This document shows, piece by piece, positions 56,355 through 64,000 of a stretch of DNA of 64,000 nucleotides. The notes below the pieces were generated by a model. It did no database searches. It saw only the letters and a list, made by a program, of their open reading frames with translations, and was not told the DNA's origin. The position numbers were made by a program, and so were the translations under genes. Where the stretch lies: positions 186,001-250,000 of the forward strand of contig QFXH01000001.1 of the NCBI GenBank assembly GCA_003402345.1. The letters are read 5' to 3'. This DNA is from Candidatus Nitrotoga sp. MKT. GTDB taxonomy: Bacteria; Pseudomonadota; Gammaproteobacteria; Burkholderiales; Gallionellaceae. Numbering within the stretch: the first letter of the stretch is position 1; each line of letters opens with the position of its first letter.

Positions 56355-57602
56355 ATGACCCAACACATTAAGATACCGTCTCAAGGCCAAAAAATTACCG
56401 TTAACAAAGACTACACACTCAACGTGCCAGATCAGCCCATTATTCCATTTATTGAAGGCGATGGCACGGGCGTGGATATCACCCCTGTTATGCGGCGCGT
56501 GGTGGATGAAGCGGTCACCAAGGCTTACAACGGTAAACGCCAAATTGTATGGATGGAAGTATATGCCGGCGAGAAAGCCGTAAATACTTATGGCAACGAT
56601 ACATGGCTACCCGATGAAACAGTAGAAGCGGTGCGCAACCATGTTGTGTCCATTAAAGGCCCGCTCACCACCCCTACTTCCGGCGGAATGCGCTCACTCA
56701 ATGTAGCATTGCGCCAAATTCTTGACCTATACGTATGCTTACGTCCCGTACGCTGGTTCGAGGGCGTACCTACACCAGTGACAGAACCAGGAAAAGTGGA
56801 CATGGTGATCTTCCGTGAAAACACTGAAGATATTTATGCGGGTATCGAATGGGAAGCTGGCTCGCCAGAATCTAAAAAATTAATCAAATTTTTACAAGAT
56901 GAAATGGGCGTAACGAAAATTCGTTTCCCAGACACCTCTGCTATTGGCATCAAACCGGTATCTATCGAGGGTAGTGAACGTTTAATTCGTCGTGCTATCC
57001 AGTATGCTATAGATAATAAGCGCAAGTCCGTCACCTTGGTACACAAGGGTAACATAATGAAGTTCACCGAAGGCGGCTTCAAAAAATGGGGCTACGAACT
57101 CGCCAAGCGAGAATTCGGCGGGATAGAAATCGACGGTGGGCCGTGGCTAAAGCTGCCCGAAAAATATGGAAGCATCATCATTAAAGACGTAATTGCCGAC
57201 GCATTTCTACAGCAAATTTTGTTGCGTCCTGCAGAATATGACGTTATCGCTACCTTGAATCTCAATGGCGACTATATATCTGATGCACTGGCGGCAGAAG
57301 TCGGCGGTATTGGTATCGCACCGGGTGCCAATCTGTCTGATAGCATTGCAATGTTTGAAGCCACTCACGGCACCGCACCGAAGTATGCTGGCAAAGATTA
57401 CGTAAATCCCGGTTCATTGATTCTCTCAGCAGAGATGATGCTACGCCATATCGGCTGGACGGAAGCCGCCGATCTAATTATCAAGGGCATGAACGGAGCA
57501 ATCGCCGCCAAGACCGTTACCTATGATTTCGCACGGCTAACACTAGGGGCACAACAAATATCGTGCTCTGCATTCGGCGACGCCATAGTTAAAAACATGT
57601 AA
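56355..57602 (+). CDS. icd: NADP-dependent isocitrate dehydrogenase
   Basis: The TCA-cycle enzyme converts isocitrate to 2-oxoglutarate with NADP. The 415-residue protein has the substrate loop [10 protein letters not shown] with the Ser that is phosphorylated in the E. coli enzyme, [14 protein letters not shown], and the cofactor motif [19 protein letters not shown], whose Lys-Tyr pair marks NADP preference. The ribosome site GGGGAG precedes the ATG. No AceK is in the window. It stands alone, divergent from rluE. Confidence 0.97.
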   Translation: MTQHIKIPSQGQKITVNKDYTLNVPDQPIIPFIEGDGTGVDITPVMRRVVDEAVTKAYNGKRQIVWMEVYAGEKAVNTYGNDTWLPDETVEAVRNHVVSIKGPLTTPTSGGMRSLNVALRQILDLYVCLRPVRWFEGVPTPVTEPGKVDMVIFRENTEDIYAGIEWEAGSPESKKLIKFLQDEMGVTKIRFPDTSAIGIKPVSIEGSERLIRRAIQYAIDNKRKSVTLVHKGNIMKFTEGGFKKWGYELAKREFGGIEIDGGPWLKLPEKYGSIIIKDVIADAFLQQILLRPAEYDVIATLNLNGDYISDALAAEVGGIGIAPGANLSDSIAMFEATHGTAPKYAGKDYVNPGSLILSAEMMLRHIGWTEAADLIIKGMNGAIAAKTVTYDFARLTLGAQQISCSAFGDAIVKNM

Positions 57603-57700
57603 TTGACAGAGTAAGTTGGTTGGGTAAGACCTAAATTTATCTTAACAGTCACCACAATCAGCTGAAAACGGTGTTTTTAACTTTAAGGCTCTAGCATAAA

Positions 57701-60700
57701 GTGCATTCTCTTGTTTCATCCGTTGACATAGCCTCATCTTTTTCAACCGCATATCTGACGCGGGGACGTCAATATTATCGTGAGAACAAAGTTACGGCGC
57801 TGAGTACCAGCCCAAATGGTGCCTTGGTTACCGCACTTGTCACAGGCTCAAATAAAAACCGGTATCACGTCAATATCCTTCTGCAAGCCAAGCCGGGAGG
57901 TCATGTACTGATCAACGGAAAATGCAGTTGCCCAGTGGGCTACAACTGCAAGCATGTTGCCGCAACACTAATCAAGGCCCAAGCAGAATCTCCTCGTGAA
58001 GCTCAAGCGCCAGCAGATAAAGTATCACCAAATGTGACGGATTTACCAGATGAAATTTCCATCTGGCTGAACGAAATGGCGCGTGTAGCCATACCAACAC
58101 TAGACCGCGATACCTTGCCCGCGAACGTGTCACAACGTTTACTGTATGTTTTAAAATTGAACGATAGCAAGCCAGCAAGAGTGGCAGTAACATTTTTCAC
58201 TGCCAGATTGCTCAAGGCCGGGGGGTTTGGCAAAAAAACGTTTCATAATTCCATAGCCAATATTTTTATCGGCGCGACGCCACGCTATTTTACCGAGCGA
58301 GACAAGGAAATTGTCGCGTCATTAAACTTGATGCGCACGACTGGTGGCTATTTAACTGGTGCACAGGGTGCCCGGTGGATGACAGAAATGATTGCCACTG
58401 GCAGATGCTTTTGGGAAGTACCTGATTCCAAGCCGCTGGTCTTTGGTGAAAAATGCGTCACACAACCTGTTTGGATCCTAGACACGCAGGGAAACCAGCA
58501 ACTACAGATCGAAACAATACCGCCATCTCGAGTGCTACCGTTTTCTCCACCTTGGTATATCAATGAAATCACATCGACCTGCGGCAAATTGGATACCGGG
58601 CTGCCCGACGAAATTGCTTGCGTTCTGGTTAGTGCGCCAGCAATCCCATCAGCACTAGCCAGCCGTATCGGCAACGAATTAACACAAAAACTACCCGGTA
58701 TAAAAGTTCACCTGCCGGAGGTGTTGCAAGAACGAAAGGTAAGCGATCGACATCCTGTTCCATATTTACGTTTTTACACAGTAGCATTGAATCCACCGCC
58801 TTATATGGCCTCTTTCCACTTTAAAAATGACCTCCAAAATGAACCAAAAACACTCGATTTAGTGCGTCTTGAATTTGACTATGGCGGCGTACGAGTTGAC
58901 GCTATATCAACCGAAAAATCGATAGCACAGCGTAGTGGCAATGAATTGTTGCGCATTGACCGCAATATTACCGCTGAAGAAAGTTATTCCCACGCACTTA
59001 CCGACTTGGGATTTTTCTTTGTCGACTTATCAATTTTTTCCGAATTAGATAACAAACATAATGGCTCTTTTATTCTGGGTGGAGATGACAAAGAATGGAT
59101 CAACTTCTGCCTTGCCAACCTTCCCGAGCTGCGAGCGTCTGGCTGGCAGATCGAAATGGAACCAAGCTTTAATTTTCGTTTCGCCGAGATTGAAGACTGG
59201 ACAGCCACCGTCAATGAGGACGGTGATAACAACAACTGGTTCGGCATAGCGCTGGGTATCCAAATAGACGGACTACCAGTCAACTTGCTGCCTGTCTTAC
59301 TGGATTTAATTCGCCAGTTTCCAGAACAAATGAGTATGCAGGCTCTGGCGCAGCTTAGCGCTGAAAACATACCGCTCATAGCACGGCTTGCCGATGGCCG
59401 CTTGGTGACATTACCGATTTCCCGCATACAAAATATTCTGTCAGTACTGGTGGAGCTTTTCGATAAAGATACCGTACATAATTTGCAGCGAATCGAATTG
59501 TCTGCGGTTCAGGCAGGACGCTTGGCAGAATTGGAAAAGGTTGCGGGTCTGCGCTGGTTGGGCGGCGAGCGTTTACGTGAATTAGGGCGCAAGCTGCACG
59601 ATTTCAATGGGATTCAGCCAGTTGCGCCGCCTGCTGGCCTAAAAACCGATTTGCGGGGCTATCAACAAGAAGGGCTTAACTGGCTGCAATTTCTGCGTGA
59701 ATATGAACTGGCTGGCATTCTGGCTGATGATATGGGATTAGGTAAAACAGTGCAGGCTTTAGCCCATCTTCTGGTAGAAAAAGAATCTGGGCGCATGAAC
59801 TACCCCAGCTTGGTGGTCGCACCCACCAGCCTGATATTCAACTGGCTGCGGGAAACAGAGCGTTTTGCGCCAGATTTACGCGTATTGGTATTGCAGGGCC
59901 AATTGCGCAAGCAACATTTCGAATCTATTGGAACTTATGACTTAGTGCTCACCACCTATCCCTTGCTGCCACGCGACAAAGAAATGCTGACCGGACAGGA
60001 ATTTCATTTATTAATCCTTGATGAAGGTCATATCATCAAAAATCCAAAGTCGCAAGCCACTCAAATTGTGCATCAAATCAAAGCACGCCACAGGCTAGCA
60101 CTCACTGGCACACCGCTGGAAAATCACCTGGGCGAACTATGGTCGCTGTTTCATTTTCTACTGCCAGGATTATTGGGTAATGACAAAAGTTTTCGTAAGC
60201 TGTTCCGCACGCCCATCGAAAAACAAGGTGACAATACCCGGCGCGCGGTACTTTCACGCCGCATTGCCCCATTTTTACTACGCCGCACTAAAGCACAGGT
60301 AGTCAAAGAATTACCACCCAAAACAGAAATTATTCGCTCCTGCGAACTATCTGGCGCTCAGCGCGACTTATACGAAACTATCCGGGTAGCCATGCATGAA
60401 AAGATACGCCTGGAAATTGACAAGAAAGGCATGAATCGCAGTCATATTATTATTCTCGACGCACTGCTTAAATTACGTCAAACCTGCTGTGATCCACGTC
60501 TGCTTAAGTTACCTGCTGCGAAACAGGTAACACATTCAGCAAAACTGGAGCTTCTTATGTCTTTGCTGCCGGACATGGTGGAAGAAGGACGGAGCATCCT
60601 GTTGTTCTCCCAGTTCACCTCTATGTTGGCATTGATCGAATTGGAACTTGCCAAATTTAACTTACCCTATGTCAAACTGACCGGAGACACCCGTGATCGC

Positions 60701-61063
60701 GCCACTCCAGTACAACGTTTTCAAAACGGAGAAGTGCCCATCTTCCTGATCAGTCTCAAAGCGGGCGGTGTAGGCCTTAACCTCACCACCGCCGACACCG
60801 TCATTCATTATGATCCGTGGTGGAACCCTGCGGTAGAAAATCAAGCTACTGACCGCGCCCATCGCATAGGCCAGGAAAATCCGGTTTTCGTCTACAAGCT
60901 GATCACTGAAAGCACCGTAGAAGAAAAAATTGTTGCCATGCAGGGGAAAAAACGTGACTTAGCGCAAGGCATTCTGGATGATAACGGGGAAGCTGTCGCT
61001 CCTTTTTCCACAGAAGAGCTTGCAATGCTATTCGAGCCATTGCAAACATCAAGTACGATATAA
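57701..61063 (+). CDS. SWIM zinc-finger SNF2-family helicase
   Basis: The 1120-residue protein starts at a GTG. A SWIM zinc finger is near residue 78 (KCSCPVGYNCKHVAATL). A long middle region of unclear fold follows (about residues 110-620), then the SNF2 ATPase: DDMGLGKTVQALAHL (Walker A), DEGHIIKNPKSQ (DExx box), SLKAGGVGLNLT, and DPWWNPAVENQATDRAHRIG (motif VI). Such proteins move along double-stranded DNA or remove bound proteins; the bacterial role is mostly unknown, and some act with RNA polymerase. It lies alone after icd with a 98-bp gap. GGGG runs are absent before the GTG, so the exact start is open. Confidence 0.93.
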   Translation: MHSLVSSVDIASSFSTAYLTRGRQYYRENKVTALSTSPNGALVTALVTGSNKNRYHVNILLQAKPGGHVLINGKCSCPVGYNCKHVAATLIKAQAESPREAQAPADKVSPNVTDLPDEISIWLNEMARVAIPTLDRDTLPANVSQRLLYVLKLNDSKPARVAVTFFTARLLKAGGFGKKTFHNSIANIFIGATPRYFTERDKEIVASLNLMRTTGGYLTGAQGARWMTEMIATGRCFWEVPDSKPLVFGEKCVTQPVWILDTQGNQQLQIETIPPSRVLPFSPPWYINEITSTCGKLDTGLPDEIACVLVSAPAIPSALASRIGNELTQKLPGIKVHLPEVLQERKVSDRHPVPYLRFYTVALNPPPYMASFHFKNDLQNEPKTLDLVRLEFDYGGVRVDAISTEKSIAQRSGNELLRIDRNITAEESYSHALTDLGFFFVDLSIFSELDNKHNGSFILGGDDKEWINFCLANLPELRASGWQIEMEPSFNFRFAEIEDWTATVNEDGDNNNWFGIALGIQIDGLPVNLLPVLLDLIRQFPEQMSMQALAQLSAENIPLIARLADGRLVTLPISRIQNILSVLVELFDKDTVHNLQRIELSAVQAGRLAELEKVAGLRWLGGERLRELGRKLHDFNGIQPVAPPAGLKTDLRGYQQEGLNWLQFLREYELAGILADDMGLGKTVQALAHLLVEKESGRMNYPSLVVAPTSLIFNWLRETERFAPDLRVLVLQGQLRKQHFESIGTYDLVLTTYPLLPRDKEMLTGQEFHLLILDEGHIIKNPKSQATQIVHQIKARHRLALTGTPLENHLGELWSLFHFLLPGLLGNDKSFRKLFRTPIEKQGDNTRRAVLSRRIAPFLLRRTKAQVVKELPPKTEIIRSCELSGAQRDLYETIRVAMHEKIRLEIDKKGMNRSHIIILDALLKLRQTCCDPRLLKLPAAKQVTHSAKLELLMSLLPDMVEEGRSILLFSQFTSMLALIELELAKFNLPYVKLTGDTRDRATPVQRFQNGEVPIFLISLKAGGVGLNLTTADTVIHYDPWWNPAVENQATDRAHRIGQENPVFVYKLITESTVEEKIVAMQGKKRDLAQGILDDNGEAVAPFSTEELAMLFEPLQTSSTI

Positions 61064-61153
61064 ATGGGGAAAAACTTTATTCTGCAATAAACAAACCTCT
61101 ACTAAAACTTTGCATTTCAGACCAATAACATTATTGGACGATTTTTAATTAAT

Positions 61154-61181
61154 AAAAAAGCCCGCTAAAGCGGGCTTTTTT
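61154..61181. terminator. Bidirectional terminator between the helicase and csp genes
   Basis: AAAAAAGCCCGCT and AGCGGGCTTTTTT form a GC-rich stem with A and T runs on either side. It serves both converging genes, the SNF2 helicase and the cold-shock gene. Confidence 0.93.
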
Positions 61182-61197
61182 AAACCAAAAATCTATC

Positions 61198-61401
61198 TTA
61201 AGGAGCCTGAATATTGGCGGCTTGTTTGCCTTTAGGACCTTGAACGATATCAAAAGTAACTTTTTGACCCTCTTTAAGAGACTTAAAGCCACTCATGGTA
61301 ATTGCGGAAAAATGAGCAAATAAATCTTCGCTACCATCATCCGGAGTAATAAAACCATAACCTTTTGCATCATTGAACCATTTAACTGTACCGTTTGCCA
61401 T
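61198..61401 (-). CDS. Cold-shock domain protein (CspA family)
   Basis: A 67-residue OB-fold RNA chaperone. The nucleic-acid motifs are KGYGFITP (RNP1) and DLFAHFSAI (RNP2). The upstream region 61402-61627 is long (over 200 bp to clpS, on the other strand) and would hold a 5' leader of the length typical for cold-shock mRNAs; whether it is a thermosensor is not visible. A clear AAGGAAG site precedes the ATG. The paralogue name cannot be assigned. Confidence 0.96.
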   Translation of the reverse strand: MANGTVKWFNDAKGYGFITPDDGSEDLFAHFSAITMSGFKSLKEGQKVTFDIVQGPKGKQAANIQAP

Positions 61402-61627
61402 GCTTCACTTCCTTAACTAAAAAACCGGGTGGATTCCCGTTAAACTGTTTGAATTCCAAGAGCGTACATGGCAAAACCAGTACTGCAGGTAACTTGCATT
61501 CAAACACCCAAGCACTTTTTACTCCTATTTAAGCGATTTAGTCAAGGTTTATACGCTTTATTTTAAAAGTACTTGAAAAAATCTCATGAATCATCGAACA
61601 TATCAAAATGCACATTTGTAACGATTA

Positions 61628-61942
61628 ATGACTATGGTAACTAAATATGAGAATGCATCCTTACTGAAAGCAGAGCGGAGCAAAATCAAACCACCTAAAC
61701 TGTACAAAGTGCTGCTATTTAATGACGAGTTCACAACGATGGATTTTGTAGTTAAAGTGCTACAAACTTTTTTTTCAATGAGCCACGAACGCGCAACCCA
61801 TCTAATGCTCAAAATTCACCATGAAGGGTTGGCAATATGCGGAGTCTATACTAAAGATATTGCAGAAACAAAGATAGAGCAGGTGTCGGCATTTGCCAAA
61901 CAGCACGGACATCCACTACGATGTGGACTAGAGGAAACATAA
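61628..61942 (+). CDS. clpS: ATP-dependent Clp protease adaptor ClpS
   Basis: ClpS binds N-degron substrates and passes them to ClpAP. The 104-residue protein has a flexible N-terminus, then YKVLLFNDEFTTMDFVVKVL (the substrate-binding motif with Asn-Asp), the helix MSHERATHLMLKIHHEG and ICGVYTKDIAETK. Two Met codons near the start (61628 and 61634) are possible. clpA follows after 3 bp, the standard clpSA order. Confidence 0.96.
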   Translation: MTMVTKYENASLLKAERSKIKPPKLYKVLLFNDEFTTMDFVVKVLQTFFSMSHERATHLMLKIHHEGLAICGVYTKDIAETKIEQVSAFAKQHGHPLRCGLEET

Positions 61943-61945
61943 CTT

Positions 61946-64000
61946 ATGATCGCGCAAGAACTTGAAATCAGCCTGCACCTAGCGTTCGTTGAAGCACGCC
62001 AGAAACGCTTCCAATTTATCACGGTGGAACACCTGCTGCTGGCGATGCTGGATAACTCCTCTGCCGCACATGTATTACGTGCTTGCGGGGCAGATGTCGA
62101 AGAATTGCGCGCAGTACTAACCGATTTTATTAATACGCATACGCCAGTCGCACCTGGTAACAGCGAAGTAGACACGCAACCCACTGTCGGCTTCCAACGC
62201 GTCATTCAGCGCGCTATTTTACATGTGCAATCATCTAGCAAAAAGGAAGTTTCCGGTGCCAACATACTGGTTGCCCTGTTTAGTGAAAAAGATTCCCACG
62301 CCGTGTTTTTCCTAAACCAGCGTGCCATCACCCGGCTAGATGTAGCAAACTATATTGCACATGGAATTGATAAAGCCGCTCAATCAAGCACTCAAAAATC
62401 AGCAGATACTGAAATAGAACAAGAACCAAGCCAGAAGAGCGCCCTGTGCGACTACACGCTTGATCTCAACGCACAAGCTTTAGCTGGCAAAATCGACCCA
62501 CTAATTGGACGCGAAACCGAGCTGACACGAGTTATTCAAACCTTGTGCCGCCGTCGCAAGAACAACCCATTATTGGTCGGTGAAGCTGGTGTAGGTAAAA
62601 CCGCTATCGCTGAAGGGTTGGCGCGCCGAATTAAGGAAAACAACGTACCAGAAATTCTCAGAAATGCTCAAATCTATGCATTAGACATGGGCGCACTGCT
62701 AGCTGGCACTAAATATCGCGGCGATTTTGAACAACGCCTAAAGGCTGTACTTAAAGAATTAGCCGATGAACCAAACGCCATTCTGTTCATTGACGAAATA
62801 CACACTCTAATAGGCGCAGGTGCAGCCTCAGGTGGCACCATGGATGCGTCCAACTTACTCAAGCCTGCACTTTCAAGTAGTGGACTTAAATGCATCGGTG
62901 CAACTACCTATCAAGAATATCGCGGTATTTTCGAGAAAGACCATGCGCTATCACGCCGTTTCCAAAAAGTAGATGTGCTGGAGCCCTCGGTTGAACAGAC
63001 CATTGAAATTCTAAAAGGATTGAAGTCTCGCTTTGAAACTCATCACGGTATCAAATACAGCGCCGCTGCACTAACCAGCGCGGTCGAGCTATCCTCACGT
63101 TTTATCAATGACAGACACCTTCCTGACAAAGCAATTGACGTAATTGATGAAGCGGGTGCAGCACAACGCATATTGCCAAAGTCAAAGCAAAAAAAACTTA
63201 TAGGCAAGCATGAAATCGAGGACATCATCGCCAAGATTGCACGCGTACCCTCACGCACTGTTTCTTCTGATGATCGCAATTTATTAAAAACACTGGATCG
63301 TGACCTCAAAACCGTAGTGTTCGGCCAGAATGCCGCCATTGACGTACTGGCACGCGCCATAAAGATGTCCCGAAGTGGATTGGGCAATCCGCAAAAACCA
63401 ATCGGCAGCTTCTTGTTCTCTGGCCCTACCGGTGTGGGCAAAACTGAAGTAGCACGTCAACTTGCCTTTGCAATGGGCATGCCGTTAAACCGCTTTGACA
63501 TGTCTGAGTATATGGAACGTCACGCGGTATCACGCCTTATTGGGGCACCACCTGGCTATGTCGGCTTCGATCAGGGTGGTCTACTCACTGAAGCAATCAA
63601 CAAGCAGCCTCATTGTGTGTTACTACTAGACGAAATCGAGAAAGCACACCCGGACATTTTTAATATTCTGTTACAAGTGATGGATCACGGTACGCTCACT
63701 GATAACAACGGACGCAAGGCAGATTTCCGTAATGTAGTTATTATTATGACCACCAATGCGGGGGCCGATGCATTAAGTAAAGCACAGATAGGTTTCACTA
63801 AGAGCGGAGTGAGCGGCGACGAAGCGGCCGAAATCAAGCGGCTATTCACGCCAGAATTCCGTAATCGATTGGATGCTACCATTTCCTTCGCCGCACTGAA
63901 TAAAGAAGTCATCTTGCGCGTAGTAGACAAATTCCTGATGCAGCTTGAGGAACAATTACACGAGAAGAAAGTGGAGGTCATCTTCACCGATGCACTCAAA
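61946..64000 (+). CDS. clpA: ATP-dependent Clp protease ATP-binding subunit ClpA (3' end cut by window edge)
   Basis: The ORF track omits this gene because it runs past the window end; I read it in frame through 685 codons. It begins [20 protein letters not shown] with GAGGAAAC upstream. The N domain spans to about residue 140. The first AAA+ domain has [19 protein letters not shown] (Walker A) and [12 protein letters not shown] (Walker B). The second has [17 protein letters not shown] and [15 protein letters not shown]. The final residues seen are around [13 protein letters not shown], so only the C-terminal part of the second AAA+ domain is lost. ClpA unfolds substrates for ClpP and takes them from ClpS. 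Confidence 0.97.
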   Translation, partial: MIAQELEISLHLAFVEARQKRFQFITVEHLLLAMLDNSSAAHVLRACGADVEELRAVLTDFINTHTPVAPGNSEVDTQPTVGFQRVIQRAILHVQSSSKKEVSGANILVALFSEKDSHAVFFLNQRAITRLDVANYIAHGIDKAAQSSTQKSADTEIEQEPSQKSALCDYTLDLNAQALAGKIDPLIGRETELTRVIQTLCRRRKNNPLLVGEAGVGKTAIAEGLARRIKENNVPEILRNAQIYALDMGALLAGTKYRGDFEQRLKAVLKELADEPNAILFIDEIHTLIGAGAASGGTMDASNLLKPALSSSGLKCIGATTYQEYRGIFEKDHALSRRFQKVDVLEPSVEQTIEILKGLKSRFETHHGIKYSAAALTSAVELSSRFINDRHLPDKAIDVIDEAGAAQRILPKSKQKKLIGKHEIEDIIAKIARVPSRTVSSDDRNLLKTLDRDLKTVVFGQNAAIDVLARAIKMSRSGLGNPQKPIGSFLFSGPTGVGKTEVARQLAFAMGMPLNRFDMSEYMERHAVSRLIGAPPGYVGFDQGGLLTEAINKQPHCVLLLDEIEKAHPDIFNILLQVMDHGTLTDNNGRKADFRNVVIIMTTNAGADALSKAQIGFTKSGVSGDEAAEIKRLFTPEFRNRLDATISFAALNKEVILRVVDKFLMQLEEQLHEKKVEVIFTDALK

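Overview
The window looks like a chromosomal segment of a betaproteobacterium. Supporting signs are the FmdB / DUF502 / aspS / nudB gene order, a RegB/RegA redox two-component pair, an OlsB/OlsA ornithine-lipid pair and the overall protein sequence flavour. I would guess the Nitrosomonadales/Gallionellaceae neighbourhood, but this rests on family resemblance only. The left and right edges cut genes (cas4 and clpA).

Region 1 (1-8.7 kb) is a CRISPR-Cas locus. It holds the end of a type I-C-like cas operon (cas4 partial, cas1, cas2), a leader of about 180 bp, and an array of 68 repeats of 37 bp with 67 spacers of 33-36 bp. The repeats are almost invariant. The array ends in a degenerate repeat whose seven cytosines in one stem arm and loop have all become T. 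Spacers 3 and 4 are the same sequence at two lengths. About 1.6 kb past the array, beyond a cyclic-nucleotide-domain protein and a broken IS630-type transposase, lies one orphan repeat with two changes that both keep the hairpin paired through G-U wobble.

Region 2 (8.7-19.5 kb) contains a secreted beta-helix protein followed by a cluster with a phosphate and polyphosphate theme: SixA-type phosphatase, CYTH-CHAD protein, OlsB/OlsA ornithine-lipid acyltransferases, PhoU, a PhoX-like phosphatase and polyphosphate kinase. A family of small TA-flanked elements with ends TTGATCCGGCAC, which match the end of the IS630 relic, is scattered through it and reaches 21.8 kb.

Region 3 (19.5-37.4 kb) holds an EAL-CBS-GGDEF protein, RegB/RegA, a TonB-dependent siderophore receptor with a PepSY membrane protein, a NYN-LOTUS protein, queF, smc, a chromate transporter, a PBP7-type endopeptidase and an MFS transporter.

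Region 4 (37.4-48.5 kb) holds the heat-shock genes grpE-dnaK-dnaJ behind a near-perfect sigma-32 promoter, uup, a membrane-anchored peroxiredoxin, and a zinc/manganese uptake set (outer-membrane protein, ZnuA, ZnuB) that lacks its ATPase.

Region 5 (48.5-64 kb) holds clsB-ybhP, nadA, nudB, a secreted guanyl-specific RNase with its barstar inhibitor wedged between nudB and aspS, DUF502 and FmdB genes, rluE, icd, a SWIM-SNF2 helicase, a cold-shock protein, clpS and the start of clpA.

The most unusual items are the array end chemistry, the orphan repeat, the duplicated spacer, the IS630-derived mini-elements and the RNase/barstar pair inside a housekeeping operon.
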